A stretch of DNA of 13,676 bases, taken from the NCBI GenBank assembly GCA_000435075.1, contig FR890644.1:1-13676 (forward strand), written 5' to 3'. This stretch comes from Bacteroides sp. CAG:770 (lineage in GTDB: Bacteria; Bacteroidota; Bacteroidia; Bacteroidales; UBA932). The notes under the pieces were generated by a model, which saw only the letters and a program-made list of their open reading frames with translations, did no database searches and was not told where the DNA came from. Position 1 is the stretch's first letter, and each line of letters starts with the position of its first letter. Positions 12,996 to 13,676 of the stretch are shown here, piece after piece. A program made the translations under genes and the position numbers.

Positions 12996-13045
12996 AAGCT
13001 AAAGTCCTTTTCTTTTCCATACCATTCATTTAGACACGCAGCAAA

Positions 13046-13588
13046 TTAAAAAGTCAAATCTTTCAATTCACTTTTTATCTTCTCATACGCAATATGATAT
13101 GACGCCTTGAGCGCACCGACCGAAGTGCCGGTTATTTCTGAGATATCCTCATACTTCATATCATCGAAATACCGGAGCGAGAAAACCGTCTTCTGCTTCA
13201 GGGGAAGCTTCTGCAAGGCCTTCATCAGTACGCGCTGTGCCTCGCTGCCATTGAAATAAGGATCATCGTCGATGCGTCGCTCCATTTCCGCGTCAATGCT
13301 GCGGAAGGTCAATGCTGCCCTGACTTTCTGTTTGCGGAGGAAGTTAAGCGCCTCATTCGTCGCTATGCGGTAAATCCAAGTAAAAAGCTGCGCCTCCTCC
13401 CGAAAGGAAGGAAGTGCAGCCCAAATCTTTATGAATATTTCCTGTACGAGGTCATCAGCGTCTTCATGACAGCACACGAACCGGCGGACATGCCAGTATA
13501 ACCTTTCGCCATATGCTGCGGCTATCTCAGCGAATGCCCTTTCATGCTCTCCACTGCGGTAGAGACGGATGATTTCCTCGTCACTCAT
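13046..13588 (-). CDS. ECF-type RNA polymerase sigma factor (sigma-70 family)
   Basis: A 180-residue sigma factor with only regions 2 and 4, the extracytoplasmic-function layout. Region 2 lies at about 17-85 and contains D-A-D-D-L-V-Q-E-I-F-I-K-I-W (43-56), the core-polymerase and -10 recognition block, and F-T-W-I-Y-R-I-A-T-N-E-A. Region 4 (about 120-175) has L-P-L-K-Q-K-T-V-F-S-L-R-Y-F and a helix-turn-helix Y-E-D-I-S-E-I-T-G-T-S-V-G-A-L-K for -35 recognition. The start is the ATG at 13588; a TTG one codon earlier is less likely. It begins 5 nt after the stop of the upstream gene, so they form an operon and the sigma gene may be expressed from the upstream promoter. It is probably regulated by the next, membrane-bound product. 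Confidence 0.93.
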   Translation of the reverse strand: MSDEEIIRLYRSGEHERAFAEIAAAYGERLYWHVRRFVCCHEDADDLVQEIFIKIWAALPSFREEAQLFTWIYRIATNEALNFLRKQKVRAALTFRSIDAEMERRIDDDPYFNGSEAQRVLMKALQKLPLKQKTVFSLRYFDDMKYEDISEITGTSVGALKASYHIAYEKIKSELKDLTF

Positions 13589-13593
13589 CAATC

Positions 13594-13676
13594 TTATTTG
13601 CGGTTCATGGCCTTCTTTGCAGCCTCTGCAATGTGAGCTGCATCGAGACCATAAGCTGTCATGAGTTCAGCAGGCT
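13594..13676 (-). CDS. C-terminal end of a transketolase-like protein (partial)
   Basis: Only the last 27 codons lie in the window, reading P-A-E-L-M-T-A-Y-G-L-D and then A-A-H-I-A-E-A-A-K-K-A-M-N-R-K before TAA at 13596-13594. The pattern P-A-x-L-x-x-x-Y-G-L-x-x-x-x-I-x-x-A-A-K resembles the C-terminal tail of transketolases and related thiamine-diphosphate enzymes. With so few residues this is a suggestion only. It is cut by the window edge and directly precedes the sigma factor gene. Confidence 0.5.
   Translation of the reverse strand, partial: PAELMTAYGLDAAHIAEAAKKAMNRK

Overview
The window is an ordinary-looking chromosomal segment of a Bacteroidales bacterium (phylum Bacteroidota). The evidence is lineage-typical genes (S46 dipeptidyl-peptidase, Bacteroidota-type Mrp, multi-domain surface lipoprotein with a C-K-E-E N-terminus, small ECF sigma/anti-sigma locus), Bacteroidota promoter elements (TTTG about 19-21 nt before TAnnTTTG), A-rich leaders without clear Shine-Dalgarno sites, and tRNAs without an encoded CCA. 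No phage, insertion sequence, CRISPR array or rRNA gene was seen.

Layout. 1-118: terminator of the first gene. 119-2272 (-): an EF-G paralogue whose G domain departs from the GTPase consensus at several key places. 2389-2685 (-): a small helix-turn-helix-like protein lacking an ATG in its full-length frame. 2855-3938 (+): an XRE regulator with a coiled-coil tail, then rnhB (ribonuclease HII). 4060-6219 (+): a secreted S46 dipeptidyl-peptidase of the DPP7 type. 6293-7363 (+): an Mrp-type iron-sulfur carrier ATPase with only one cysteine. 7364-7681: a hairpin-rich stretch, tRNA-Ser(CGA) and a bidirectional terminator. 7733-10240 (+): a large surface lipoprotein with an internal duplication. 10285-10699: a strong terminator, tRNA-Pro(UGG) on the minus strand, and a divergent promoter region. 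10700-12108 (+): a LolD-like ABC ATPase overlapping trmN6 by 4 nt. 12117-13676 (-): a stress-type operon read right to left: the end of a transketolase-like gene, an ECF sigma factor, a membrane anti-sigma-like protein and a Spy/CpxP-like periplasmic protein.

Working together. The sigma, anti-sigma-like and periplasmic proteins probably form one envelope-stress or nutrient-sensing module; its only visible terminator-like hairpin lies inside the 3' end of the convergent trmN6. The DPP7 peptidase and the surface lipoprotein fit the envelope-facing, peptide-using life of gut or oral Bacteroidales. The EF-G paralogue, RNase HII, TrmN6 and the two tRNAs serve translation and genome maintenance.

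No clearly new multi-gene system is visible. The most interesting points are the altered GTPase motifs of the EF-G paralogue, a palindrome that supplies the -33 box to two divergent promoters, the structured RNA region before tRNA-Ser, the duplicated surface lipoprotein and the intragenic bidirectional hairpin in trmN6.
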